From assembly GCA_030674915.1 (NCBI GenBank), contig JASXSV010000001.1:310001-374000 (forward strand): a stretch of 64,000 nt of DNA, given 5' to 3'. Source of the DNA: Candidatus Endonucleibacter bathymodioli. Its GTDB lineage: Bacteria > Pseudomonadota > Gammaproteobacteria > Pseudomonadales > Endozoicomonadaceae. Made by a program: the position numbers and the translations under genes. This document shows positions 40,016 to 50,831 of this stretch, in pieces. The first letter of the stretch is position 1. The number at the start of each line of letters is the position of its first letter. The notes beneath the pieces were generated by a model. That model ran no database searches. It worked only from the letters and a program-made list of their open reading frames with translations, and had not been told where the DNA came from.

Positions 40016-40901
40016 CTCCCTCGTAGCATGTAAAGATTGGCCAGTCCAAGCAGGATGAATACTTGAACTGCATTTTTTACTAAGCCTTTGTAGCTAGCTT
40101 TCTTGTATCCGAACTGACATTTAATCACTCTAAGCAATGCTCTACTCTGGCACGAATCTGTGAGTTTTTACGGTTTTGTTTCTTTTGTGATGAGCTCATA
40201 TTTTTCCTTGGTTTACGTTTGTCATTAACCTTTCAACTCATGCCAAGGCTGCATGCTCCTCGTTTGTAAGTGCCACTAGTATAAAACTTGGGTAATTCGT
40301 TAACATCAGCTTCATTCGCCGGTGTGACGGTTGCGCTGTGTATGGCGTTGCTATTGATGTCTGTTCCTATGTGTATTTTAAAACCAAAATAATATTGGTT
40401 GTTTTTCCGGGTAGAACGCATATCAGGGTCACGTTTTTTGTCTTTATTTTTAGTAGAGCTAGGAGCTTGGATAATGGTCGCATCTACCATGCTGCCTTGA
40501 GATACCTTGATGCCTTTTTCAACAAGATATTGATTGATATCCGCAAAGATCATTGCACTAAGTTGGGGCTTTTCAATTAGTCTTCTGAAATTAAGTATGG
40601 TGGTTTCATCAGGTATGGCATCTAATAATTCAAGTTACGCAAACCGACGCATACAGTCCATATCGTATAAGGCATGCTCTGCTGCAGGATCTGATAATGA
40701 GTACCATTGCTGTAAGAAATAAATCCGCAACATACTTTCCATTGGCATGGGTGGGCGAGCTTTGCCTTTCTTGGGATAGTAAGGCTCTATAATATTGAGC
40801 AGCCGCATGGTACGGTTTTCCATTTCATTTAGAAAGAGATCACGCTTAGTGATAACTTTTTTATGGATGTATTCTGCGGATGCGAAAATGATTTGTTTCA
40901 T
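40016..40901 (-). pseudogene. IS5-family transposase, left copy bordering the inverted duplication
   Basis: The minus strand starts MKQIIFASAEYIHKKVITKR at 40901, continues IIEPYYPKKGKARPPMPMES, QQWYSLSDPAAEHALYDMD, and after a shift VSQGSMVDATIIQAPSSTKN (first Asp), FGFKIHIGTDINSNAIHSAT, and on to RVEHCL and KCQF-like pieces before 40016. Broken by two or three frame changes. Its first about 240 bases are nearly identical to the right-hand copy at 50832; further in, the two differ by scattered substitutions. Confidence 0.8.
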
Positions 40902-41091
40902 ACGACAATACTGTTTGTTAGTGTGGCGGTATTATATCACATTTATTATACTTGTTCAGAGCTTCCTTAGGTTGCCTTTCTTGGTTTGCGCTAGTCATTG
41001 ACTTCCAGTGTAATCCCAAACATCGAGTTCCTCGCTTATATGTGTCGCTGGTGTAACCCGCATCGCCAAAAATCACTTCGTCTTCCTCTCT

Positions 41092-44000
41092 TTATTTATA
41101 AGGTTAGGTTTATTAGGATTGATATTTTGAAAACGGGCATTAGCATCTGCAAGGTAAACTTCATGATTGGCCTCAAACAATGATTTAAGGAAGACAGGGC
41201 GTTTTCAAATTTTTCTGTTCCAATAAGGTGTTCCAATACCCCTTTTTCACCACCATCCAGAGCGCTGGGGCATATCGTTTATATCTTCTAATGTTGTAGT
41301 GAGTTGGTTTAGTGAATCTAATGCATTCTAGATAAAGTGTTGTCGTCACTAGTCCAAGAAGCTTTAGTCATAGTACCAACGGAGTACGTGAGTTCTTTAT
41401 CTTGATATGTTTCTTAAGCTGTGACTGCGCAGCCTTCATCCTTATAAGTTCGTTCCCATTGCCACAGAATCTTCGCTCTTCATTGTGCTTCTATGATTAT
41501 CAAGTCTTGCTTGTTCTGAATCAATATATGTATCGATTTTTTGCAAAAAACGATGAAACGTCATTGGCGTTGTATTGCTAGATTCAAGCTGTTTCTTCAT
41601 CTGATGGGTAGTGTCAATGAAATCATCAATATTTTTTATTACTAAACTAGATTGTTGTGAAGTAGGTAATGATGGACCATCCTTTAAGTGTTGATATTCT
41701 TTTCTTAACTCATCAAAATCTGTTTCCCAACGGCCATTTGTAGTAGTTTTTTGCATAACATCATTAGCTATGATAGAATCCTGTTCTGTTAGATGATCAT
41801 TATTATGCTTAGCATAAGTTTCAAAAGCTCACGTGCATTATGTTTTTCGATATCAGATGCATTAGCATCAGTTAAAACTCCATTGGCAGAGTCTACTTGT
41901 ATTTTATCAATTTTTATGGCTCTATCTTCATAATATGAACGAAGCCCCAGCTACAGTATCATTCAATTCAATATTGGCATTGTTATTTTCTGTTGACATA
42001 TTAACCATAAGTTTTGCCAATCTCGTGCGGTTTTCTTTGTTAGCTGTAAAGGCATCCCAAGACTCCATCTTATTTCCAGATTTCCAGCCGTTATAACGAG
42101 TCATTAAATAGGTAATGGTTGAACAACCAAAAACTTCTTTTTCAAAGTGATATTTATATTTGCTTGCTGCTGCCTTATTAACAACAGATGCAGCCCCGAA
42201 AATAGGAGTTTTGACACCCATGCTGACGGCAGCTTCATTACCAGATAAATATCTTTTATATTGTATATGATAGTTACCATCTGATCCTTTTACAAAGAAC
42301 AACTCTAACTTAAAGCTCTTCGTTGCTTGCAATACGGTATCAACTCCGATCATTGGGTCAATAACAATATCTGATTGGCCATCCACTGGAGGTAAGGTGC
42401 CCATCAGTTTTACTATAGAGGACATTAATGAACTCTCCGTTACTGAAGCCGTGCCATTTATGCTAGCTCTTAGCGTGATATACCAGTATTTGCCGTCAGA
42501 GTCTGGATTTGGCTCATTCTTATGTTTATCTTTCGGAAATGTACAACCCCATTGAGAGGGCCAACTGCAAGCTTGGAGGTAAATGAATCAAATTGAATAC
42601 TTCCTGTAAGCTTTTTCTTTAACATAAGATGATTTTCACGATCTGAGTCAGAAACATAAATATCAGGAACAGACATATCTAAATGATCTCTTTAAAATAT
42701 TCTTTTTTACTTCCAATTTCTTTCTTCCATTCATCAGAAAGACTTTTATCGTGCCAAGGTTCTAGAGATGTAACGCTGTGTTGATGCATATTTTTTAATT
42801 TAGCATGACTAACCATAAACTTTTTCAGCATATTTGCTGAGCACGTAGCCCCCCGCAATTTTTTCTTCATTGATTTGATGCCCTGAGCCTTATCTTTAAT
42901 ACTGCATTTATTAGGAGTAGATATAATGATATTTACTGCCTGGCAGTATTCTTTATATTCCTCATGGTTTTTTGTTATTAAACTCTCTATCGTTTCTTTA
43001 AGAAAATGCAGTTCTTTTAAACACTTTCGCTTAACATAGCATTTCGTCTATGTGCATTAAGTGAAGCATCTTCTAGCATAGAAAGTCTCTTACTCAACAT
43101 TATAATAACATCTCCACCAGAGACGTTATCGATATTAAGGTCTTGGAAAGAATAATGACGACCTAAGTACTTTTTACACTCATTCATAATATCTGATGGT
43201 ATAGATATATTGAAATCACTACTATCGTAATCAGTTAGCCACTGCGTATTATTATCTAACTGTTGAATTAGTGGGATGTTTTTAGTAAAGGTATTATTCC
43301 ACTTGGTTGAGGAGAGATCAACTAAAAAACGTTAGCTACTTCTGCACCTATTCTAGTTGTTTTTATATCTCGATCAATTTTTAAAGGGATAGTCTTTCCT
43401 TGTTGATGATATTTAAGATGTACATCTTCGCTATCTAGCATATCTAAAGTTTCAAAGGATTTTTGCAAAAAAGGCAATTCGCTAAGGACATGCTTACGAT
43501 GTATCTTATCTTTTATTGCCGTACTAGTATGTTTTGAAATATTTTTCCCAGGTCTCCAATTATGCGCCTTTAACAAAACATTATCTACGTAACAATCAAC
43601 AAATTCATCTAAATTGTTAAACACTTTCCCATCAATTCTCCCAATTGCGTTTGCAAGATAACCCTTAACTATACTGTTACCTATGTAAGCTTCAAATAAT
43701 CCTTTTTTATTTAGGAAAACACGTATCTTAGTATCATCACAACCAACTATTTGAGATGAAACTTCATACCCTCCTTCAATAGTTACAATGCCTAAGCTTA
43801 TACCAGCTTTAGCTGTTAACTTTAAAGCTGATTCTTCACTTGGATTTTGGAAGTTACGGAAAGCTTTTTTCATCTGTAGCTTGCACTCAGCAACCTTGTG
43901 GTCATTTAATTTATCCTCTACAATATCTCCCAATATTTGATAGGCATCAATAAGAGCTCTGTATTCTTTTCTTTAAATTTTGAACCTCTTTCTGATTGTT

Positions 44001-45073
44001 TTATTTTATTTTGTTTGCTTGATTTATTTGATTCACCTTCTCTTTTTAGCTTCGTGGAGAATCGATGTAGAGCTTCATGTAGGTTTTTAGTATGCCTTTC
44101 ATCATCATCTGCAATGTAGCTTTCAACAGATTGCTTGAGGTTGATATTAATGAAATCTTTATAGTGTGGGGTTAGTTCATTAGTTTTTTTTATCAATAAA
44201 TTTATCATATTATAAATGTTAGTTTTTCGTTCACAAGTAGTACCCTATTTACTTTGTCTCTTTATTAGCACTACTATATCGGATTTTAGATTGATCAGTG
44301 TCAGGAATAACATCAGGAATAACATCAGGAATAACATCAGGAATAACATCAGGAATAACACCAGGGAGAGCATCAGGAGTAACACCAGGAAGAGCATCAG
44401 GAGTAATGTCAGCTATTGCGGTCTCGTTTCAACAACTCTAGGATGTCTAAAACCAGTGATATCTTTTGTGTAACTAATTCTATAACACCCTTCTCTAGAC
44501 TAGCTTTCATATTAGGTTTTATTCTAAATTTTAATTCTGAATCAAGAGGAACAGGGTCAGATGAGTTATAGTCTTTGGTGCGGTTAGCGTCTGATCTTTC
44601 GCTATATGGTTTACTTTTGATACCATGCCTGCGCCTATTTTTGGCGCTGCATCAATACAGTTGTCACTGCCACTACTGCTCCACAAACTTTCGGCTCTGA
44701 TGATGTGGTTAAACAAGGTGGAGGATTGTCATCTTGATCGCTATAAAAACCTGAATCCTCTCTATCTAACTTATTTTTATAATATTTGTTAGTATAATCC
44801 ATCGAAACATCTTCACGATCATTATGAATATTTATTTTATTTAATGGTTTTTTAAGCCAGCGGATGGTATCAGAGCATGAATTAATATCGTGATCGATTA
44901 TATCAGTATGATTATATCATCAGACGTAGTATTAATTACTTTATTGTCTGCGTGTTTTTAGCAACTTTGAGTCGACCGTTATGACCAGAAGTGTTTGCGC
45001 TAGAGTCATCATTTACGCTTGTTTGCGGATGATGAAGAAGCGTGTTATTTGTTTTAGGTACTGGTATTTTCAT
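41092..45073 (-). pseudogene. Frameshifted copy of the 1333-residue gene (left arm)
   Basis: Read from an ATG at 45073 to a TAA at 41092, this is the same gene as 46638-50639 but broken into fragments such as MINLLIKKTNELTPHYKDF (44208), MGDIVEDKLNDHKVAECK (43933), MSVPDIYVSDSDRENHLM (42676) and MSSIVKLMGTLPPVDGQS (42425). The lesions I compared are all single-base gains or losses: for example AAAAA to AAAA at about 43974, seven T to six near 43323, GGG to GGGG near 41945, and GAAAC to GAAC near 41450. Almost no substitutions were seen. It is either a very young pseudogene or a low-quality second reading of the same locus. Confidence 0.85.
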
Positions 45074-45280
45074 TATATAGCCATATTAATTCTAGGCGTT
45101 AATACGTACAGATGCGCAGTAAGCTGCTGATACCATATAAATCTGCTGCTATATAGAATTCTTTAATACTAATGAAGTAGCGAGCCCTAGATTGCTACAA
45201 TAACCGGCACATTTGTAATGGATTTGAGAGCCAGCTGTTAGTATATTATAGTTTTTACATACACAACTAGGTGAGTATAT

Positions 45281-45402
45281 GGTAAACCCTTATAAGCAGC
45301 TAACTCTGGCTGAACGATAGCAGATTAAATATCTCTGTGAGCTCGATTTTTCTGCACGCAAGACTGGCAATAGGACTGGTCTCCCCAATAAGACCATATT
45401 CC
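45281..45402 (+). pseudogene. IS30-type transposase N-terminal stub (left arm)
   Basis: ATGGTAAACCC gives MVNPYKQLTLAER, a TAG stop, then QIKYLCELDFSARKTGNRTG, an IS30-like HTH start. It is cut at 45403 by the IS256-type end GAGACTGTAG. The mirror copy is at 46310-46430. Confidence 0.6.
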
Positions 45403-45856
45403 GAGACTGTAGATTAGTTTGTGTATTTGCTTATCATTACCCCCTACGGGAGATAAGCACCATGAAACAAAAAGAACTATTGGCCTTTGCCAAAGAGGCC
45501 GCCAAAAGCATGAAGACTGAGAAAGATCTCAGTGATTTCAGCCGCATGCTCAATAAAGTAACCGTTGAGGCGGCACTAGGCGCAGAACTTGATGACCACC
45601 TAGGCTATGACACCAGCCCAGCGTTGGCTCAAACAGCCGTAACGGTCATTCAGGTAAAAACCGTTTATACAGACGACGGAGCGATTGAGATAGATATTCC
45701 GCGTGATCGAGACAGTTAGTTCCTTCGAGCCGCAGCTCATTAAAAAGCAACAAACTCGATTCACAGGCATGGATGATAAAATCCTCTTCCTTTACGCCCA
45801 GGGCATGACCACCCGCGAAATCTGTACCGCGTTCAAAGAACTTTACGATGCCGATG
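45403..45856 (+). pseudogene. IS256-type transposase, 5' half only (left of hinge)
   Basis: From the terminus at 45403 and ATG at 45462: MKQKELLAFAKEAAKSMKTE, TVEAALGAELDDHLGYDTSP, then TDDGAIEIDIPRDRDS and a stop at 45719; a shift continues FEPQLIKKQQTRFTGMDDKI and TAFKELYDADVS, where the sequence folds back on itself at 45856. The catalytic half is absent. Confidence 0.85.
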
Positions 45857-46309
45857 TATCGGCATCGTAAAGTTCTTTGAACGCGGTACAGATTTCGCGG
45901 GTGGTCATGCCCTGGCGTAAAGGAAGAGGATTTTATCATCCATGCCTGTGAATCGAGTTTGTTGCTTTTTAATGAGCTGCGGCTCGAAGGAACTAACTGT
46001 CTCGATCACGCGGAATATCTATCTCAATCGCTCCGTCGTCTGTATAAACGGTTTTACCTGAATGACCGTTACGGCTGTTTGAGCCAACGCTGGGCTGGTG
46101 TCATAGCCTAGGTGGTCATCAAGTTCTGCGCCTAGTGCCGCCTCAACGGTTACTTTATTGAGCATGCGGCTGAAATCACTGAGATCTTTCTCAGTCTTCA
46201 TGCTTTTGGCGGCCTCTTTGGCAAAGGCCAATAGTTCTTTTTGTTTCATGGTGCTTATCTCCCGTAGGGGGTAATGATAAGCAAATACACAAACTAATCT
46301 ACAGTCTCG
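45857..46309 (-). pseudogene. IS256-type transposase, 5' half only (right of hinge)
   Basis: Reverse complement of 45403-45856 with a one-base deletion near 46053 (GTAAAAACC to GTAAAACC) that shifts the frame after TVIQVK. Starts at ATG 46249 on the minus strand and ends at the fold-back point. Confidence 0.85.
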
Positions 46310-46430
46310 GAATATGGTCTTATTGGGGAGACCAGTCCTATTGCCAGTCTTGCGTGCAGAAAAATCGAGCTCACAGAGATATTTAATCTGCTATCGTTCA
46401 GCCAGAGTTAGCTGCTTATAAGGGTTTACC
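46310..46430 (-). pseudogene. IS30-type transposase N-terminal stub (right arm)
   Basis: Mirror of 45281-45402, with the same TAG stop after LTLAER. Sharing the stop shows the lesion came before the duplication. Confidence 0.6.
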
Positions 46431-46637
46431 ATATACTCACCTAGTTGTGTATGTAAAAACTATAATATACTAACAGCTGGCTCTCAAATCCATTACAAAT
46501 GTGCCGGTTATTGTAGCAATCTAGGGCTCGCTACTTCATTAGTATTAAAGAATTCTATATAGCAGCAGATTTATATGGTATCAGCAGCTTACTGCGCATC
46601 TGTACGTATTAACGCCTAGAATTAATATGGCTATATA

Positions 46638-49600
46638 ATGAAAATACCAGTACCTAAAACAAATAACACGCTTCTTCATCATCCGCAAACAAGCGTAAAT
46701 GATGACTCTAGCGCAAACACTTCTGGTCATAACGGTCGACTCAAAGTTGCTAAAAAACACGCAGACAATAAAGTAATTAATACTACGTCTGATGATATAA
46801 ATCATACTGATATAATCGATCACGATATTAATTCATGCTCTGATACCATCCGCTGGCTTAAAAAACCATTAAATAAAATAAATATTCATAATGATCGTGA
46901 AGATGTTTCGATGGATTATACTAACAAATATTATAAAAATAAGTTAGATAGAGAGGATTCAGGTTTTTATAGCGATCAAGATGACAATCCTCCACCTTGT
47001 TTAACCACATCATCAGAGCCGAAAGTTTGTGGGAGCAGTAGTGGCAGTGACAACTGTATTGATGCAGCGCCAAAAATAGGCGCAGGCATGGGTATCAAAA
47101 GTAAACCATATAGCGAAAGATCAGACGCTAACCGCACCAAAGACTATAACTCATCTGACCCTGTTCCTCTTGATTCAGAATTAAAATTTAGAATAAAACC
47201 TAATATGAAAGCTAGTCTAGAGAAGGGTGTTATAGAATTAGTTACACAAAAGATATCACTGGGTTTTAGACATCCTAGAGTTGTTGAAACGAGACCGGCA
47301 ATAGCTGACATTACTCCTGATGCTCTTCCTGGTGTTACTCCTGATGCTCTCCCTGGTGTTATTCCTGATGTTATTCCTGATGTTATTCCTGATGTTATTC
47401 CTGATGTTATTCCTGACACTGATCAATCTAAAATCCGATATAGTAGTGCTAATAAAGGAGACAAAGTAAATAGGGTACTACTTGTGAACGAAAAAACTAA
47501 CATTTATAATATGATAAATTTATTGATAAAAAAAACTAATGAACTAACCCCACACTATAAAGATTTCATTAATATCAACCTCAAGCAATCTGTTGAAAGC
47601 TACATTGCAGATGATGATGAAAGGCATACTAAAAACCTACATGAAGCTCTACATCGATTCTCCACGAAGCTAAAAAGAGAAGGTGAATCAAATAAATCAA
47701 GCAAACAAAATAAAATAAAACAATCAGAAAGAGGTTCAAAATTTAAAGAAAAAGAATACAGAGCTCTTATTGATGCCTATCAAATATTGGGAGATATTGT
47801 AGAGGATAAATTAAATGACCACAAGGTTGCTGAGTGCAAGCTACAGATGAAAAAAGCTTTCCGTAACTTCCAAAATCCAAGTGAAGAATCAGCTTTAAAG
47901 TTAACAGCTAAAGCTGGTATAAGCTTAGGCATTGTAACTATTGAAGGAGGGTATGAAGTTTCATCTCAAATAGTTGGTTGTGATGATACTAAGATACGTG
48001 TTTTCCTAAATAAAAAAGGATTATTTGAAGCTTACATAGGTAACAGTATAGTTAAGGGTTATCTTGCAAACGCAATTGGGAGAATTGATGGGAAAGTGTT
48101 TAACAATTTAGATGAATTTGTTGATTGTTACGTAGATAATGTTTTGTTAAAGGCGCATAATTGGAGACCTGGGAAAAATATTTCAAAACATACTAGTACG
48201 GCAATAAAAGATAAGATACATCGTAAGCATGTCCTTAGCGAATTGCCTTTTTTGCAAAAATCCTTTGAAACTTTAGATATGCTAGATAGCGAAGATGTAC
48301 ATCTTAAATATCATCAACAAGGAAAGACTATCCCTTTAAAAATTGATCGAGATATAAAAACAACTAGAATAGGTGCAGAAGTAGCTAACGTTTTTTTAGT
48401 TGATCTCTCCTCAACCAAGTGGAATAATACCTTTACTAAAAACATCCCACTAATTCAACAGTTAGATAATAATACGCAGTGGCTAACTGATTACGATAGT
48501 AGTGATTTCAATATATCTATACCATCAGATATTATGAATGAGTGTAAAAAGTACTTAGGTCGTCATTATTCTTTCCAAGACCTTAATATCGATAACGTCT
48601 CTGGTGGAGATGTTATTATAATGTTGAGTAAGAGACTTTCTATGCTAGAAGATGCTTCACTTAATGCACATAGACGAAATGCTATGTTAAGCGAAAGTGT
48701 TTTAAAAGAACTGCATTTTCTTAAAGAAACGATAGAGAGTTTAATAACAAAAAACCATGAGGAATATAAAGAATACTGCCAGGCAGTAAATATCATTATA
48801 TCTACTCCTAATAAATGCAGTATTAAAGATAAGGCTCAGGGCATCAAATCAATGAAGAAAAAATTGCGGGGGGCTACGTGCTCAGCAAATATGCTGAAAA
48901 AGTTTATGGTTAGTCATGCTAAATTAAAAAATATGCATCAACACAGCGTTACATCTCTAGAACCTTGGCACGATAAAAGTCTTTCTGATGAATGGAAGAA
49001 AGAAATTGGAAGTAAAAAAGAATATTTTAAAGAGATCAGTTTAGATATGTCTGTTCCTGATATTTATGTTTCTGACTCAGATCGTGAAAATCATCTTATG
49101 TTAAAGAAAAAGCTTACAGGAAGTATTCAATTTGATTCATTTACCTCCAAGCTTGCAGTTGGCCCTCTCAATGGGGTTGTACATTTCCGAAAGATAAACA
49201 ATAAGAATGAGCCAAATCCAGACTCTGACGGCAAATACTGGTATATCACGCTAAGAGCTAGCATAAATGGCACGGCTTCAGTAACGGAGAGTTCATTAAT
49301 GTCCTCTATAGTAAAACTGATGGGCACCTTACCTCCAGTGGATGGCCAATCAGATATTGTTATTGACCCAATGATCGGAGTTGATACCGTATTGCAAGCA
49401 ACGAAGAGCTTTAAGTTAGAGTTGTTCTTTGTAAAAGGATCAGATGGTAACTATCATATACAATATAAAAGATATTTATCTGGTAATGAAGCTGCCGTCA
49501 GCATGGGTGTCAAAACTCCTATTTTCGGGGCTGCATCTGTTGTTAATAAGGCAGCAGCAAGCAAATATAAATATCACTTTGAAAAAGAAGTTTTTGGTTG

Positions 49601-50639
49601 TTCAACCATTACCTATTTAATGACTCGTTATAACGGCTGGAAATCTGGAAATAAGATGGAGTCTTGGGATGCCTTTACAGCTAACAAAGAAAACCGCACG
49701 AGATTGGCAAAACTTATGGTTAATATGTCAACAGAAAATAACAATGCCAATATTGAATTGAATGATACTGTAGCTGGGCTTCGTTCATATTATGAAGATA
49801 GAGCCATAAAAATTGATAAAATACAAGTAGACTCTGCCAATGGAGTTTTAACTGATGCTAATGCATCTGATATCGAAAAACATAATGCACGTGAGCTTTT
49901 GAAAACTTATGCTAAGCATAATAATGATCATCTAACAGAACAGGATTCTATCATAGCTAATGATGTTATGCAAAAAACTACTACAAATGGCCGTTGGGAA
50001 ACAGATTTTGATGAGTTAAGAAAAGAATATCAACACTTAAAGGATGGTCCATCATTACCTACTTCACAACAATCTAGTTTAGTAATAAAAAATATTGATG
50101 ATTTCATTGACACTACCCATCAGATGAAGAAACAGCTTGAATCTAGCAATACAACGCCAATGACGTTTCATCGTTTTTTGCAAAAAATCGATACATATAT
50201 TGATTCAGAACAAGCAAGACTTGATAATCATAGAAGCACAATGAAGAGCGAAGATTCTGTGGCAATGGGAACGAAACTTATAAGGATGAAGGCTGCGCAG
50301 TCACAGCTTAAGAAACATATCAAGATAAAGAACTCACGTACTCCGATTGGTACTATGACTAAAGCTTCTTGGACTAGTGACGACAACACTTTATCTAGAA
50401 TGCCATTAGATTCACTAAACCAACTCACTACAACATTAGAAGAATATAAAACGATATGCCCCAGCGCTCTGGATGGTGGTGAAAAAGGGGTATTGGAACA
50501 CCTTATTGGAACAGAAAAATTTGAAAACGCCCTGTCTTCCTTAAATCAGTTGTTTGAGGCCAATCATGAAGTTTACCTTGCAGATGCTAATGCCCGTTTT
50601 CAAAATATCAATCCTAATAAACCTAAGCCTTATAAATAA
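46638..50639 (+). CDS. Large hypothetical protein with VIPD repeats
   Basis: 1333 residues, intact, no family recognised. No signal peptide: it begins MKIPVPKTNNTLLHHPQTSV and the first 220 residues are polar and low-complexity (DREDSGFYSDQDDNPPP). Residues 225-260 hold a tetrapeptide array (TPDALPG twice, then VIPD five times) encoded by a 12-base minisatellite at 47310-47417. The rest is mixed helical/strand, with a lysine-rich KQNKIKQSERGSKFKEKEY near 355 and a helical C-terminal 300 residues (KKQLESSNTTPMTFHRFLQ). Codon use is A+T rich. There is no clear Shine-Dalgarno. Size, lack of signal and disordered N-terminus would suit a secreted effector, but that is only inference. The other copy lies broken in the left arm. 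Confidence 0.75.
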   Translation: MKIPVPKTNNTLLHHPQTSVNDDSSANTSGHNGRLKVAKKHADNKVINTTSDDINHTDIIDHDINSCSDTIRWLKKPLNKINIHNDREDVSMDYTNKYYKNKLDREDSGFYSDQDDNPPPCLTTSSEPKVCGSSSGSDNCIDAAPKIGAGMGIKSKPYSERSDANRTKDYNSSDPVPLDSELKFRIKPNMKASLEKGVIELVTQKISLGFRHPRVVETRPAIADITPDALPGVTPDALPGVIPDVIPDVIPDVIPDVIPDTDQSKIRYSSANKGDKVNRVLLVNEKTNIYNMINLLIKKTNELTPHYKDFININLKQSVESYIADDDERHTKNLHEALHRFSTKLKREGESNKSSKQNKIKQSERGSKFKEKEYRALIDAYQILGDIVEDKLNDHKVAECKLQMKKAFRNFQNPSEESALKLTAKAGISLGIVTIEGGYEVSSQIVGCDDTKIRVFLNKKGLFEAYIGNSIVKGYLANAIGRIDGKVFNNLDEFVDCYVDNVLLKAHNWRPGKNISKHTSTAIKDKIHRKHVLSELPFLQKSFETLDMLDSEDVHLKYHQQGKTIPLKIDRDIKTTRIGAEVANVFLVDLSSTKWNNTFTKNIPLIQQLDNNTQWLTDYDSSDFNISIPSDIMNECKKYLGRHYSFQDLNIDNVSGGDVIIMLSKRLSMLEDASLNAHRRNAMLSESVLKELHFLKETIESLITKNHEEYKEYCQAVNIIISTPNKCSIKDKAQGIKSMKKKLRGATCSANMLKKFMVSHAKLKNMHQHSVTSLEPWHDKSLSDEWKKEIGSKKEYFKEISLDMSVPDIYVSDSDRENHLMLKKKLTGSIQFDSFTSKLAVGPLNGVVHFRKINNKNEPNPDSDGKYWYITLRASINGTASVTESSLMSSIVKLMGTLPPVDGQSDIVIDPMIGVDTVLQATKSFKLELFFVKGSDGNYHIQYKRYLSGNEAAVSMGVKTPIFGAASVVNKAAASKYKYHFEKEVFGCSTITYLMTRYNGWKSGNKMESWDAFTANKENRTRLAKLMVNMSTENNNANIELNDTVAGLRSYYEDRAIKIDKIQVDSANGVLTDANASDIEKHNARELLKTYAKHNNDHLTEQDSIIANDVMQKTTTNGRWETDFDELRKEYQHLKDGPSLPTSQQSSLVIKNIDDFIDTTHQMKKQLESSNTTPMTFHRFLQKIDTYIDSEQARLDNHRSTMKSEDSVAMGTKLIRMKAAQSQLKKHIKIKNSRTPIGTMTKASWTSDDNTLSRMPLDSLNQLTTTLEEYKTICPSALDGGEKGVLEHLIGTEKFENALSSLNQLFEANHEVYLADANARFQNINPNKPKPYK

Positions 50640-50785
50640 AGAGAGGAAGACGAAGTGATTTTTGGCGATGCGGGTTACACCAGCGACACATATAAGCGAG
50701 GAACTCGATGTTTGGGATTACACTGGAAGGTCAATGACTAGCGCAAACCAAGAAAAGGCAACCTAAGGAAGCTCTGAACAAGTAT
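50640..50785 (+). pseudogene. Displaced 3' piece of an IS5 transposase
   Basis: Just after the large gene the plus strand reads VIFGDAGYTSDTYKRGTRCL then GLHWKVND, the second-Asp region of the IS5 transposase whose 5' part starts downstream at 50832. So this 3' piece is out of order. The mirror is at about 40945-41091. Confidence 0.65.
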
Positions 50786-50831
50786 AATAAATGTGATATA
50801 ATACCGCCACACTAACAAACAGTATTGTCGT

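Larger units (their letters stand above)
40660..45856 (-). repeat. Left arm of a giant inverted duplication
   Basis: This arm is the reverse complement of 45857 to about 51060. Matching landmarks: 40901/50832 (IS5 start), 41092/50639 (gene stop), 45073/46638 (gene start), 45403/46309 (IS256 end). Sequence between the landmarks agrees base for base apart from single-base indels, giving a net difference of about 20 bases. Identity fades inside the outer IS5 copies. Confidence 0.92.

Noticed and set aside
44290..44370. Short regularly spaced direct repeats resembling a CRISPR array
   Set aside because: Units are 12 bases with no spacers and encode VIPD in the large gene on the other strand; it is a coding minisatellite.
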